64,000 nucleotides of DNA from Streptomyces megasporus. Lineage in GTDB: Bacteria > Actinomycetota > Actinomycetes > Streptomycetales > Streptomycetaceae. The notes under the pieces were generated by a model. The model did no database searches. It was not told the origin of the DNA and saw only the letters and a list, made by a program, of their open reading frames with translations. The stretch lies in the NCBI RefSeq assembly GCF_000718985.1, contig NZ_JODL01000030.1, positions 1 to 64,000 of the forward strand, read 5' to 3'. Positions 19,457 through 29,070 of the stretch are shown piece after piece (positions within the stretch are counted from its first letter, which is position 1; each line of letters opens with the position of its first letter). Both the position numbers and the translations under genes were made by a program.

Positions 19457-20284
19457 TCAGGGCCGGCAGCTCGGCACCCGTCCGCCCTCCCGCAGCGCCT
19501 CGAGCGCGTCCAGGGCGCCGTCCAGGGTGGCGACGGGGACCAGGCGCAGCCCCTCGGGGAGTTCGGCCCGGGCCGCCTCGCACTCCGCCTCCGGGACCAG
19601 GAAGACGGTGGCGCCGTCGCGCTTGGCGGCCTGGGTCTTCAGCGGGACGCCACCGACCGGGCCGACCTTCCCGTCCGCGTCGATGGTCCCGGTGCCGGCG
19701 ATCCTCCGGCCGCCGGTGAGGTCGTCGCCGTCGAGCTTGTCGACGATGCCGAGGGCGAAGAGCAGTCCGGCGCTGGGGCCTCCGACGTCCGCCAGCCGCA
19801 GGTTCACTTCCACGTCGTCCTCGGACAGGCCCAGTTCGCGCAGCGCGGCGGTGACGGCCACGTCCTGCGACTCCTCCATCTGGGCGGTGGTGTGCCGCTC
19901 GATCTCCTCCGGGTCGTCGCCGACCGGGTAGACCGCGTCGCGCGGCATCACCGCGCGGTCGGTGTCGAACCAACCGCCCAGCACGTCGCCCAGGCGCACG
20001 GTCGTCTCCGGGGCGGTCGCCGCGATCGTGGTCGCCAGCAGCGCGCCCTCGGAGGCGCCGTCGCCGCTCCTGGCGTCGCCGCCCTTGGAGTCACCGCCCT
20101 TGGAGTCGGCTCCCCCGGTGACGGTGATGACCGGCCTGCCCTTGTACTCGCCCAGGACGTTCGCGGTGACACCGGGCTGGGCGACCGAGAACGGCAACGG
20201 GGCGAGGGCGGCGACCGCGAGCAGCGCGGTGACGAGCGTCCCGCAGGCCGCGAGGGTCCGTGCGCGAGGGGTCGGAGCTGGCAT
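19457..20284 (-). CDS. Secreted S16 (Lon)-type protease-domain protein
   Basis: A 275-residue protein with an N-terminal hydrophobic segment (LAACGTLVTALLAVAALAPLPFSVA) that is either a signal peptide or an anchor. The C-terminal half resembles the Lon proteolytic domain: GGPSAGLLFALGIVDKLDGDDLTGGRRIAGTGTI-like order with the Ser in GGPSAG and the Lys in GGVPLKTQAAKRDGA. It resembles YlbL-type proteins but has no recognisable PDZ domain between anchor and protease. A low-complexity DSKGGDSKGGD stretch near residue 60 is odd. It acts presumably outside the membrane; the target is unknown. Confidence 0.85.
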   Translation of the reverse strand: MPAPTPRARTLAACGTLVTALLAVAALAPLPFSVAQPGVTANVLGEYKGRPVITVTGGADSKGGDSKGGDARSGDGASEGALLATTIAATAPETTVRLGDVLGGWFDTDRAVMPRDAVYPVGDDPEEIERHTTAQMEESQDVAVTAALRELGLSEDDVEVNLRLADVGGPSAGLLFALGIVDKLDGDDLTGGRRIAGTGTIDADGKVGPVGGVPLKTQAAKRDGATVFLVPEAECEAARAELPEGLRLVPVATLDGALDALEALREGGRVPSCRP

Positions 20285-20368
20285 GGGAGTGAATCTAGTT
20301 CACCGCGGCGACGGACGCGGCGGCGGCGCCCGGCCGTCCGGGTCGCGCGCCGTCCGGCACACGGGTGG

Positions 20369-21013
20369 TCACCGCAGGAAGTCGGCCACCTCCTGTGCCG
20401 CCTGGACGACCCTGGGCCCCACCTTCCGGGGCACCGACTCCGAGAGCATCACCACACCGACGCTGCCCTCGATGCCGTTCACCCCGAGCAGCGGGGCGGC
20501 GGCGCCGCAGGCGCCCGCCTCCAGTTCGCCGTGGGTGAGGACGTAGCCGTCGGTCAGCCCCTCCTCCGGGCGGCGGCCGGCGAGGATCGCGCGGCCGGCG
20601 GCCCCCCTGTCCAGGGGGTGACGGAAACCGGTGCGGTAGGCGACGTGGTAGTCGGTCCAGCTCGGTTCGACGACGGCGACGGCCAGGGCCTCGTTGCCGT
20701 CCACCAGGGTCAGGTGGGCGGTGGCGCCGACGTCCTCGGCCAGCGCCCGCAGCGCGGGCAGGGCCGCCTCCCGCACGAGCGGGTGCACCTGCCGGCCCAG
20801 CCGCAGCACGCCGAGTCCGACGCGGGCGCGGCCCCCCAGGTCCCGACGGACGAGGGAGTGCTGCTCCAGGGTGGCGAGCAGTCGGTAGACGACCGTGCGG
20901 TTGACCCCGAGCTTGTTGGACAGTTCGGTGACGGTCAGCCCGTGATCGGTGTCGGCGAGCAGCTTGAGGACGCGCAGCCCTCTGTCGAGCGTCTGAGAAG
21001 TCTCCGCGGTCAC
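20369..21013 (-). CDS. IclR family regulator (HpdR-like by position)
   Basis: A 214-residue IclR regulator. The winged helix covers SQTLDRGLRVLKLLADTDHGLTVTELSNKLGVNRTVVYRLLATLEQH (residues about 5-50), and the effector domain has ATAHLTLVDGNEALAVAVVEP and AAGRAILAGRRPEEGL, closing with VVQAAQEVADFLR. The GTG at 21013 with GAGGAGGGGGC upstream is clearly better than the longer open frame. An IclR protein near hpd (HpdR) has been reported to regulate hpd in Streptomyces coelicolor; I infer this orthology from position only. The effector domain is somewhat shorter than typical. Confidence 0.88.
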   Translation of the reverse strand: MTAETSQTLDRGLRVLKLLADTDHGLTVTELSNKLGVNRTVVYRLLATLEQHSLVRRDLGGRARVGLGVLRLGRQVHPLVREAALPALRALAEDVGATAHLTLVDGNEALAVAVVEPSWTDYHVAYRTGFRHPLDRGAAGRAILAGRRPEEGLTDGYVLTHGELEAGACGAAAPLLGVNGIEGSVGVVMLSESVPRKVGPRVVQAAQEVADFLR

Positions 21014-21299
21014 GACGCCCCCTCCTCGGGTGTGTCCCGTCGGTCCCGTCGACGGACACGAGTGCCTGGTTGCTCCCGGAAAGACCGCCGATTGGTCTGG
21101 CGGGTCGCACCGGCCGCGCTCCGGTGCGGGGATGCCACGGAGCGTGTGCGTGTCGGGAAACTTAGCGACCGTCAACACGCCTTCGAAAGACTCTGTCCAG
21201 AATCCGGTCATCGCTGCACTGGTTTATCCGCATTGCGTACACCAGCAGGTCACAGCGGTCCGGTCCATCCGGGTGACGCCGCTCGGCGTGTGGGTGTGC

Positions 21300-21342
21300 C
21301 GGCACGGTGGAACACGCGCCTCTCCCGTGTTCCACCGTGCCG
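21300..21342 (-). terminator. Terminator of the helicase gene
   Basis: A 17-bp perfect stem built on GGCACGGTGGAACACG and CGTGTTCCACCGTGCC, about 40 bases past the helicase stop. It lies in a 367-base gap (21014-21380) that also holds the IclR promoter and no gene I could recognise. Confidence 0.85.
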
Positions 21343-21380
21343 CCGGGTCCGCGCCGTGAGGGGGGACGGCGGGCGGCCGC

Positions 21381-23171
21381 TCACCGCATCCGCGTCGCCC
21401 ACTCCCGCACCTTGGCGATCCGCTGCTGCAACTGGCCGGCCGTGGCCTGCGCCGTGGGCGGGCCACCGCAGACCCGGCGCAGCTCGGTGTGGATCACGCC
21501 GTGCGGCTTGCCGCTCTGGTGGGCGTACGCGCCGACGAGCGAGTTGAGCTGCCGGCGCATCTCCAGCATCTCCTTGTGCGTGACCACCGGACGCCTCTCG
21601 GCGGGCGTCTCCAACAGGTCGGCCTCGCTGTCCGGCTTGCGGCGGCTGTGCGCGATCTGCCGCGCCTGCCGCTTCTGGAGCAGCAGTTGCACCTGGTCGG
21701 GCTCCAGCAGTCCGGGGATGCCCAGGTAGTCCTGCTCCTCCTGGCTGCCGGGGTGGGCCTGCATGCCGAACTCGGCGCCGTCGTACATCACCCGGTCGAA
21801 GACCGCCTCGGACTCCAGCGCCTCGAAGGGGAGTTGGTCCTGCTCCCCGGTGTCCTCGTCCTTCTGCTGCTCGGCCTCCTTCAGGAGGTCGGCCTCCTCC
21901 GCGTACGGGTCCTCGTCCTCCCCGCCCTTCTTGGGCTTGTCCAGGACGTGGTCGCGCTCGACCTCCATCTCGTGGGCGAACCCCAGCAGCATGGGGATGG
22001 TGGGCAGGAAGACGGACGCGGTCTCGCCGCGCCGTCTGGAGCGGACGAAGCGGCCGACGGCCTGGGCGAAGAACAGCGGCGTGGAGATCGTCGTGGCGTA
22101 CACCCCGACCGCCAGGCGCGGCACGTCCACGCCCTCGGAGACCATCCGCACCGCCACCATCCAGCGGTCGTCGGACGCGCTGAACTCCTCGATCCGTTTG
22201 GAGGCGCCGGTGTCGTCGGAGAGCACGACGGTCGGCTTGGTGCCGGTGATCTCGCGGAGCAGCTTGGCGTAGGCCCGCGCCGAGTCCTGGTCGCTGGCGA
22301 TGACCAGCCCGCCGGCGTCCGGGATCGACTTGCGGACCTCCGTCAGCCGGGTGTCGGCCGCGCGCAGCACGCTGGGCATCCAGTCGCCGCGCGGGTCGAG
22401 GGCGGTGCGCCACGCCTGGGAGATGGCGTCCTTGGTCATCGGCTCGCCGAGCTTGGCCTCCAGCTCGTCGCCGGCCTTGCTGCGCCACCGCATGTTGCCG
22501 CTGTAGGAGAGGAAGATCACCGGCCGCACGACGCCGTCGGCCAGTGCCTTGCCGTAGCCGTAGGTGTAGTCCGCCACCGAGCGGCGGATTCCCTCGGCGT
22601 CCTCGGCGTAGGTGACGAACGGGATCGGGTTGGTGTCGGAGCGGAACGGGGTGCCGGTCAGGGCCAGTCGGCGGGTGGCGGGCTCGAACGCCTCGAAGCA
22701 CGCCTCGCCCCAGGACTTGGTGTCGCCGGCGTGGTGGATCTCGTCCAGGATGACCAGCGTCTTGCGCTGCTCGCAGCGGTTGCGGTGCAGCATCGGGCGC
22801 ACGCCCACGCCCGCGTAGGTCACCGCGACCCCGTGGTACTCCCGCCCGAGGGGACCCGCGCTGTACTCGGGGTCCAGTCTGATGCCCACTCTCGCCGCGG
22901 CCTCGGCCCACTGCTTCTTCAGGTGCTCGGTCGGCGCGACGACGGTCACCTGCTGGACGACGTGGTGGTGCAGCAGCCAGGAGGCCAGCGTCAGCGCGAA
23001 GGTCGTCTTTCCCGCGCCCGGGGTCGCCACGGCGAGGAAGTCGCGCGGCTGCTTCTCCAGGTAGAGGTCCATCGCGGCCTGCTGCCAGGCGCGCAGCTTG
23101 CCCGCCGTGCCCCAGGGGGCACGGCCGGGGAAGGCCGGCGAGAGGTGGTGGGACGTGGTGGTGGTGGACAC
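21381..23171 (-). CDS. DEAD/DEAH-box helicase (superfamily 2)
   Basis: A 596-residue SF2 helicase with motifs in order: Walker A FLAVATPGAGKTT (about residue 48), VVAPTEHLKKQW (Ia), LVILDEIHHAGD (DEIH, motif II), LALTGTPFRSD (motif III), and the C-terminal domain with VVLSDDTGASKRIEEF, VRMVSEGVDVPRLAVGVY (motif V) and FFAQAVGRFVRSR (motif VI). It is conserved in streptomycetes near this position. The physiological role is not known; DNA repair or RNA metabolism are options. It is monocistronic. Confidence 0.9.
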   Translation of the reverse strand: MSTTTTSHHLSPAFPGRAPWGTAGKLRAWQQAAMDLYLEKQPRDFLAVATPGAGKTTFALTLASWLLHHHVVQQVTVVAPTEHLKKQWAEAAARVGIRLDPEYSAGPLGREYHGVAVTYAGVGVRPMLHRNRCEQRKTLVILDEIHHAGDTKSWGEACFEAFEPATRRLALTGTPFRSDTNPIPFVTYAEDAEGIRRSVADYTYGYGKALADGVVRPVIFLSYSGNMRWRSKAGDELEAKLGEPMTKDAISQAWRTALDPRGDWMPSVLRAADTRLTEVRKSIPDAGGLVIASDQDSARAYAKLLREITGTKPTVVLSDDTGASKRIEEFSASDDRWMVAVRMVSEGVDVPRLAVGVYATTISTPLFFAQAVGRFVRSRRRGETASVFLPTIPMLLGFAHEMEVERDHVLDKPKKGGEDEDPYAEEADLLKEAEQQKDEDTGEQDQLPFEALESEAVFDRVMYDGAEFGMQAHPGSQEEQDYLGIPGLLEPDQVQLLLQKRQARQIAHSRRKPDSEADLLETPAERRPVVTHKEMLEMRRQLNSLVGAYAHQSGKPHGVIHTELRRVCGGPPTAQATAGQLQQRIAKVREWATRMR

Positions 23172-23332
23172 GGTCTCCGTCGTGCTGGGTCGGCGATGGG
23201 ACCGCGTCAGCCTATCGGGACCGCCACCCCGCCATCCGGGGGACGCCCCGGAGCGCGGGGCGGGGTGCGATCAAGGTCACAGATCGGCGTGCAGAGCCCG
23301 CAGAGCACTCGCGATGAGGGGCACTTCCTCCA

Positions 23333-23536
23333 CTACTCCCCCGGCCTTCGCAGCAGGTCCGCATGCTTGGACGCGTACTTGGCCCCCGGCTTGCGGACGG
23401 TCGCCCTGTCCGCCTCCTCCACCAGGTACCACTCGACGGCCTGGATCACCATGGCGCGCATGCTGCGCCCCTCCCCCTCGGCGCGCTGTTTGAGTGCCGC
23501 CTGAAGTTCCTCGGGCATGCGCAAGTTCATGGCCAC
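23333..23536 (-). CDS. Small ribbon-helix-helix (Arc/CopG) DNA-binding protein
   Basis: A 67-residue protein with the RHH pattern: a short beta-strand MNLRMPEELQAALKQRA followed by two helices (GRSMRAMVIQAVEWYLVEEADRA). The tail KYASKHADLLRR is typical of Streptomyces homologues. Starts: GTG at 23536 or ATG at 23530. Many homologues act as antitoxins, but no toxin-like gene is adjacent here, so it may be a solitary regulator. Confidence 0.75.
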   Translation of the reverse strand: MAMNLRMPEELQAALKQRAEGEGRSMRAMVIQAVEWYLVEEADRATVRKPGAKYASKHADLLRRPGE

Positions 23537-23576
23537 ACCAGGACGGAACCATCCATGGCCCCACAGCGGTACCGAC

Positions 23577-25091
23577 TCACTTCGCGGCCGGCTCCTCCGG
23601 GCGCAGCCGTCCCGCCGCGAGGACGCCCACCAGGGCGACCGCCGCCGACGGGAGGTAGACGGCCAGGAACGCCGCCGGGTGGGAGGTGGCGGCCGCGGCC
23701 TCCCCCGCCTCGTGGCTCACGCTGACCGAGCCGCCGCCCAGGGCGGCGAAGATCGCGCCGCAGCCGGCGAGCAGCACGATGTTGGACAGGCCGTCGCTGA
23801 GCTGGAGGGCGGCGGAGTTGGCCCCCGCCTCCTCCGGCTTCGACAGCTTCAGCAGCAGCACGCTCGTGGAGGAGATCACCACGCCCATGCCGAAGCAGGC
23901 CGACGCCTGCGCGACGACCGCCATCCACACCGGCACCGTCTCCAGCAGCACCAGCGGGGTGGCCGCGATCCCGAGCGTCACCACCACCATGCCGATCCGC
24001 ACCAACCGCTCGCGGTGCGGCTCCATGGCCGGACGGGACTGGACGAAGGAACCCAGCGCCCAGGTCGCGCCGCCGGCCGCGAGCGAGAGCCCGGCCATGG
24101 TCACCGACAACCCGCGCTGGGTGACGAGCATCAGCGGGATGAAACTCTCGGCGACGATGAACGAGCCGGCCGCGATACCGCGCATCAGCACCACCGTCGG
24201 CAGCCCGCGCGCCGCGCGGAACGTGCCGCGCGGCAGCAGCCCGAGCGCGGCCGGGACCATCAGGGCGGTGCCGATCACCGCCGGGACGAGCGAGAGCCAG
24301 CGCAGGTCCTGCCCGGCGTACTGGAGGAGTCCGGCGCCCAGCGCCACCCCCACCGCCAGCTTCATCCGCCGCCGGTCCACGGGCCGCACCTCGCCGGGCG
24401 GCGGGCCGGAGGCCGCGCGCCGCAGCGCCGGGAACATGACCGCGACCGGCAGGGCGACCAGGGCGGGGATGCCGAGGAACACCCAGCGCCAGCCGAACTG
24501 TTCGGTGACCGTCCCGGAGATCAGCGGGCCCACGACGGACGGGACCACCCAGGACGCGGCGAAGGCGGCCATCACCGTGGGCTGGAGGTGTCCCGGATAG
24601 GCGCGGCTGACGGTGACGTACAGCGCGACGATCACCAGCCCGCCGCCGACGCCCTGCACCGCGCGCCCGAGGATGAACACCCACATGGCCGTCGCCGTGC
24701 CCGACAGCAGCAGTCCCACCGCGAAGGACCCGATGCCGGCGGCGAGCGGCGGCAGGGGCCCGCTGCGGTCGCACCACTGGCCGGAGGCGACCATGCCCAG
24801 CAGGCTGGTGGTGAAGTACGCGGAGAAGGCGAACGCGTACAGCGCCACCCCGTCGAGCCGGTCGGCCGCGACGGGCATGGCCGTGCCGACGGCCGTCGCC
24901 TCGAAGGCGATCAGGAGGACGACGGTGACGATGCCCAGGGTCAGCGCCCGGTAGGAACGGCCGAGCACCCCGCCCTCATCCGCCGGGGACGCCGGAGGCG
25001 GGGGCGGGGGCGAAGACGGCGGTTCGGGGGCCGATGCGGCGGGGGCGACTCCGCCCGGGACGCCGCCGAGGTCGTCGTCGAGTGCGGTCAT
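23577..25091 (-). CDS. MFS exporter, drug:H+ antiporter type
   Basis: A roughly 504-residue major facilitator protein with at least 12 hydrophobic segments. MFS hallmarks include GQWCDRSGPLPPLAAG (motif A-like), FILGRAVQGVGGGLVIVALYVTVSRAYP and VVGPLISGTVTEQFGWRWVFLGIP (antiporter motif C region). It probably exports small toxic compounds. The N-terminus before the first helix is a Pro-rich linker of uncertain length: I use ATG at 25091, but an upstream GTG at 25214 is also open and neither has a clear ribosome site. Confidence 0.85.
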   Translation of the reverse strand: MTALDDDLGGVPGGVAPAASAPEPPSSPPPPPPASPADEGGVLGRSYRALTLGIVTVVLLIAFEATAVGTAMPVAADRLDGVALYAFAFSAYFTTSLLGMVASGQWCDRSGPLPPLAAGIGSFAVGLLLSGTATAMWVFILGRAVQGVGGGLVIVALYVTVSRAYPGHLQPTVMAAFAASWVVPSVVGPLISGTVTEQFGWRWVFLGIPALVALPVAVMFPALRRAASGPPPGEVRPVDRRRMKLAVGVALGAGLLQYAGQDLRWLSLVPAVIGTALMVPAALGLLPRGTFRAARGLPTVVLMRGIAAGSFIVAESFIPLMLVTQRGLSVTMAGLSLAAGGATWALGSFVQSRPAMEPHRERLVRIGMVVVTLGIAATPLVLLETVPVWMAVVAQASACFGMGVVISSTSVLLLKLSKPEEAGANSAALQLSDGLSNIVLLAGCGAIFAALGGGSVSVSHEAGEAAAATSHPAAFLAVYLPSAAVALVGVLAAGRLRPEEPAAK

Positions 25092-25330
25092 GCGGTTCAG
25101 CGTAAGGCCCGTCGCGGACACCGGCACCTGTCGCGAGTCGGTGCTCGGCTCGGCCGTCGGTCCTGGTTCTCCGGACGGATCGGCCGGCTCCGTCGCGTAC
25201 GTGTCCGTGTTCACGGAGTGTGATGCGGCACCGAAGCGAGAAGCCTGGGCATACGGACCGATGAGGAGCCGGTGCGGGTGTGAGGGGGCACGGCATAGAC
25301 GAACACGCTTGTGAAGGACGGGAGTCGGTG

Positions 25331-26590
25331 ATGGTCGTCGAGTACGGCACCGAGCGGCACACGCACACGGGCATTCTGGCGGCGGCGGAGGCCGCGTCGC
25401 CGGTGGAGTCCGTGGACGTGGTCGCGCGCGAACTCAGGAGACGCTTCGGCGCCACCTCGGTGTCGTTTCTGATCACCGACATGACGGGACACGCCGTGGT
25501 GCGGCTGAGCACGACGGGCGAGGTCGGGTCCACCGAGAGCGCCGAGCGCGTCGAGCTGGCCGGCAGCGTCTACGGCGACGTGATCCGCACCCAACGGCTC
25601 CGGCTGGCGGACTCCGTGGACGGCGACGGCGGGCATCGGGTGATCGCCCCCGTCACCAACCGGGGCGACTCCATCGGTCTGCTGGAGGTCCGGGTGCCGG
25701 GCGGCCCCGACCCCAGGACGCTGCGGGAGATCAGCCGGGCCGCCCACACCCTGGCCTACATCGTCATCGCCAACCGCCGGTTCACCGACCTGTACCAGTG
25801 GGGACGGCGCACCACCCCGATGAGTCTGGCCGCCGAGATCCAGCACAACCTGTTGCCGTCGTCGCTGTCGTGCGAGGCCGCCCAGTTCGCGGTGGCCGGG
25901 GCCCTGGAGCCGGCGGGCAAGGTCGGCGGGGACACCTTCGACTACGCCCTGGACCGCGACGTCCTGCACCTGTCCGTCACCGACGCCATGGGGCACGACG
26001 TGCGGGCCGCCCTGATCGCCTCCGTGCTGATCGGCGCCCTGCGAGGGGCTCGACGCGCGCGCTGCGACCTGGCGGAGCAGGCCCGCCGCGCCCACCGGGC
26101 GATGCTCGACCACAGCGACAACGCGCTGGCGACCGGACTGCTGCTGCGCGTCCGGCTGCGCGACGGCCGGATCGAGCTGGTCAACGCCGGTCACCCCTGG
26201 CCCCTGTTGCTGCGGGACGGCGAGGTCCAGCAGATCCGGCCGGCCGTCGACCTGCCCTTCGGGGTGCGCTTCCCGCACGGCTACCGGGTCCAGCGGCTGG
26301 ACCTCCTGCCGGGCGATCGGCTGGTCATCCTCACCGACGGCATGCTGGACCGCCACTCCGAGGTGGCCGACCTGCCCGCCCTGATCCGGGGCACCGAGGG
26401 ACTCCACCCCCGCGAGACGGCCCAGGTCCTGACCACGGCGGTGCTGGACGCCAACGGCGGCGAGTTGGAGGACGACGCGACGGTGATGTGCCTGGACTGG
26501 TACGGGCCCCGGTCCGTGCGGCTGGACGCCGACACCGGCGCCGGTCTCGCCCAGGCCTCCCCCGCCACGCTCCCCTCCCGCCGACGCTGA
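25331..26590 (+). CDS. SpoIIE-type PP2C serine phosphatase
   Basis: A 419-residue phosphatase. The N-terminal half (residues about 20-170) reads as a GAF-like sensor region with IAPVTNRGDSIGLLEVRVPG. The C-terminal half is a PP2C/SpoIIE domain with its metal-binding acids in GKVGGDTFDYALD, VTDAMGHDVRAAL, ILTDGMLDRH and EDDATVMCLD. It probably dephosphorylates an anti-anti-sigma factor in a partner-switching pathway. No such partner gene is adjacent. ATG at 25331 is preceded by ACGGGAG. The gene is divergent from the MFS exporter. Confidence 0.88.
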   Translation: MVVEYGTERHTHTGILAAAEAASPVESVDVVARELRRRFGATSVSFLITDMTGHAVVRLSTTGEVGSTESAERVELAGSVYGDVIRTQRLRLADSVDGDGGHRVIAPVTNRGDSIGLLEVRVPGGPDPRTLREISRAAHTLAYIVIANRRFTDLYQWGRRTTPMSLAAEIQHNLLPSSLSCEAAQFAVAGALEPAGKVGGDTFDYALDRDVLHLSVTDAMGHDVRAALIASVLIGALRGARRARCDLAEQARRAHRAMLDHSDNALATGLLLRVRLRDGRIELVNAGHPWPLLLRDGEVQQIRPAVDLPFGVRFPHGYRVQRLDLLPGDRLVILTDGMLDRHSEVADLPALIRGTEGLHPRETAQVLTTAVLDANGGELEDDATVMCLDWYGPRSVRLDADTGAGLAQASPATLPSRRR

Positions 26591-26651
26591 GCCCGCCACA
26601 CCGCGGAGCCCGCCCACCCACCGGGACGGCCCCGGCCCGACGGCCGCGCGC

Positions 26652-26668
26652 CCGGGTCGAGGACCCGG
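26652..26668. terminator. Hairpin between convergent genes
   Basis: CCGGGTC, loop GAG, GACCCGG lies between the phosphatase and the molybdopterin-subunit gene. The region is generally G/C-rich with other pairing options. Confidence 0.5.
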
Positions 26669-26727
26669 CGGCCGGGGCAGGGGCGACGGGACGCGGAGCG
26701 GCGGGACGGCGGACGGCGGGCCGCCGT

Positions 26728-29070
26728 CTAACGCCGGGTCATCACCGCGGCCTGGGGACGGATCGGCAGCCGGTTGACCGGGCGCCCGGTGGCCGCGCGC
26801 ACCGCCGCGGCCACCGCCGCCGGGGAGACCACCACCGGGACCGCGCTCACCGACTTCGCCCCGAACGGGGCGACCACGTCACGCTCCTCGACCAGCTCGA
26901 CGATCCGCACCTCCGGAGCGTCCAGCGCCGTCGGCAGTGGATAGGCCGTCAGGTCGGGGTGACGCACCACGCCCCTGGACACCCGCAGGTGCTCGGTGAG
27001 CGCCGCGCCCACGCCCTGGGTGACGCCCGCCTCGATCCGGGCGCGCACCTGCTGGGGGTTGAGGACGCGGCCCACGTCCTGGGCGACGGCCATCTCCACC
27101 ACCCGGATCGCGCCCAGTTCCACGTCCACGTCCACCACGGCCCGGATCGCGGCGAAGGCCAGACCGACGAACGCGTCGCCCTGCCCGGTGTCGTCCAGCG
27201 GCTCGGTCGGGTGCGGGCGGCACTGGGCGGTGGCCCACAGTTCCTTGCCCTCCAGCGCCTCGGCCACGGTGGTGCTGAGCACCCCGTCATAGGAGGTGAT
27301 CTTGCCGTCGGCGATGGTCAGCAGCTCGGTGGACATCCCGAACTTCGCGGCCAGCGGCTGGAGGAGCTGGGTGCGCACCATCTTCGCGGCCCGCTCCACC
27401 GCGCCGCCCGAGACCCAGGTGTGCCGGCCGCGCGCGCCGGGCCCGGCCGGGGGCTGGTCGGTGTCCACGGGAACGACGTGGACCTCCTCGACGCCCAGCA
27501 CGTCCTGGACGATCTGCCGGGCGAGGGTGGAGAAGCCCTGACCGGTCTCCACCGCCGCGCACATCACCGTCGCCACGGGGCCGTTGACCTTCACCGTCGC
27601 CGTGGACACCTCGTCGGTGCCCTCCGCCCCCAGCATGTGGACCATGCCCAGCGCGTAGCCGACGCCGCGGCGCACCGCGCCCGGCTCCCCCGCGCCCTCC
27701 GGGCCGCCCGGCAGCAGCCACTCCTCCTCGGGGCTGTCCTTGGGCAGCGGCGGCAGCGGCGCGTCCCGCACGGCGGTCAGCAGTTCGGCCACGGGCGCCG
27801 GGCAGGTGACGGTCTGTCCGGTGGGCAGCAGGTCGCCGGTCGCCATGACGTTGCGCATCCGCAGCTCGACCGGGTCCATGCCCAGCTTCGCCGCGAGCTT
27901 GTCCATCTGGCCCTCGTAGGCCGCGCAGACCTGCATCGCGCCCTCGCCGCGCAGGTGGCCCGACGGGGGGTTGTTGGTGCGGACGGCCCAGCCGTCGACG
28001 ACCGCGTGCGGCACGACGTAGGGGCCGGCGGCGAAGGCGACGGCGGCGGCCAGCGCGTCGGAGGAGTCGTCGGCGTAGGCGCCCGCGTCCAGCAGGATCT
28101 GCGCCTCGACCTTCACCAGCCGGCCCTCGGCGTCGGCGTGGTGCCGGTAGCGCAGCAGGGTGGGGTGGCGGTGGGCGTGGCCGAGGAAGGACTCCTCGCG
28201 GTTGGCGGCGAGCTTGACCGGGCAGCCCGTCCGCATCGCCAGCAGCCCGAGGGCGAGTTGGACGCTCAGGTCCTCGCGGTCGGCCATGGCGCCGGGGACG
28301 CCGGTGACGACGACCTTGACCTGCTCGGGGAGCAGGCCCAGGCAGGCGGCGGCCAGATCGCGGTCGGTGTGCGGGTCGGTGGAGGCGGTGTAGATCTCCA
28401 CCCCGCCGTCGGTGCGCGGCACGGCGAGCCCGGCCTCGGCGCCGATGGGGGCCGGGTCCTGACGGCCGATCCGGTACAACCCCTCGACGATCACCTCGCC
28501 GGTGACGGTCTCGTCGCCGAAGCGCAGCGGGATGTGCCGGATCACGTTGCCGTCGGGGTGGATGGGCTCGGTCTCGAAGGCCTTCTCCGGGTCGGTGACC
28601 GGCTCCAGCACCTCGTACTCGACCGCGATGGCGGCGGCGGCCATCCGCGCGGTGTCGGGGTGGTCGGCGGCGACGGCGGCGATCGGCTCGCCGTGGTGGC
28701 GCACCACGTCACGGGCGAAGGCCGGCCGGTCGGCGACGCGGCGGCCGTGGGTGTCCTGGCCGGGCACGTCCTGGTGGGTGACGACCGTCCGGACACCGGG
28801 CATGGCCACGGCCTGCGAGGTGTCGATGGAGACGATGCGCGCGTGCGGGTGCGGGGAGCGCAGGACGGCGGCCCACAGCAGTCCCTCGGCCCACAGGTCG
28901 GCGGCGTACGGGAAGGTGCCCTGGGTCTTGGCGAGCGCGTCGGCGGGCGGGAGCGAGGAGCCCAGCCCGTGCTGCGGCTCGGCCGCGCTCGCCGGGTTCA
29001 CCGTCCCCGTGGTGGTGCCGGTGAGGGGGACTCCCCCGGCCGGGGTGGCGGTCGCCGCGTCGCTGGTCAC
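26728..29070 (-). CDS. Xanthine dehydrogenase-type molybdopterin-binding large subunit
   Basis: A 780-residue molybdenum hydroxylase catalytic subunit of the XdhB/CoxL family. The N-terminal a/b-hammerhead region (KTQGTFPYAADLWAEGLLWAAVLRSPHPHARIVSID, read in parts) is followed by cofactor-binding segments (GHLRGEGAMQVCAAYEGQMDKLA, AAVETGQGFSTLARQIV, the QGVGAALTEHLRV end region). The GTG start at 29070 overlaps the stop of the iron-sulfur gene (GTGA), proving coupling. A longer open frame upstream is the antisense-free shadow of the small subunit and was rejected. The substrate is probably a purine or another N-heterocycle. Confidence 0.9.
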   Translation of the reverse strand: MTSDAATATPAGGVPLTGTTTGTVNPASAAEPQHGLGSSLPPADALAKTQGTFPYAADLWAEGLLWAAVLRSPHPHARIVSIDTSQAVAMPGVRTVVTHQDVPGQDTHGRRVADRPAFARDVVRHHGEPIAAVAADHPDTARMAAAAIAVEYEVLEPVTDPEKAFETEPIHPDGNVIRHIPLRFGDETVTGEVIVEGLYRIGRQDPAPIGAEAGLAVPRTDGGVEIYTASTDPHTDRDLAAACLGLLPEQVKVVVTGVPGAMADREDLSVQLALGLLAMRTGCPVKLAANREESFLGHAHRHPTLLRYRHHADAEGRLVKVEAQILLDAGAYADDSSDALAAAVAFAAGPYVVPHAVVDGWAVRTNNPPSGHLRGEGAMQVCAAYEGQMDKLAAKLGMDPVELRMRNVMATGDLLPTGQTVTCPAPVAELLTAVRDAPLPPLPKDSPEEEWLLPGGPEGAGEPGAVRRGVGYALGMVHMLGAEGTDEVSTATVKVNGPVATVMCAAVETGQGFSTLARQIVQDVLGVEEVHVVPVDTDQPPAGPGARGRHTWVSGGAVERAAKMVRTQLLQPLAAKFGMSTELLTIADGKITSYDGVLSTTVAEALEGKELWATAQCRPHPTEPLDDTGQGDAFVGLAFAAIRAVVDVDVELGAIRVVEMAVAQDVGRVLNPQQVRARIEAGVTQGVGAALTEHLRVSRGVVRHPDLTAYPLPTALDAPEVRIVELVEERDVVAPFGAKSVSAVPVVVSPAAVAAAVRAATGRPVNRLPIRPQAAVMTRR

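Noticed and set aside
23333..23536. A toxin-antitoxin pair
   Set aside because: The ribbon-helix-helix protein is present, but neither neighbour resembles a toxin.
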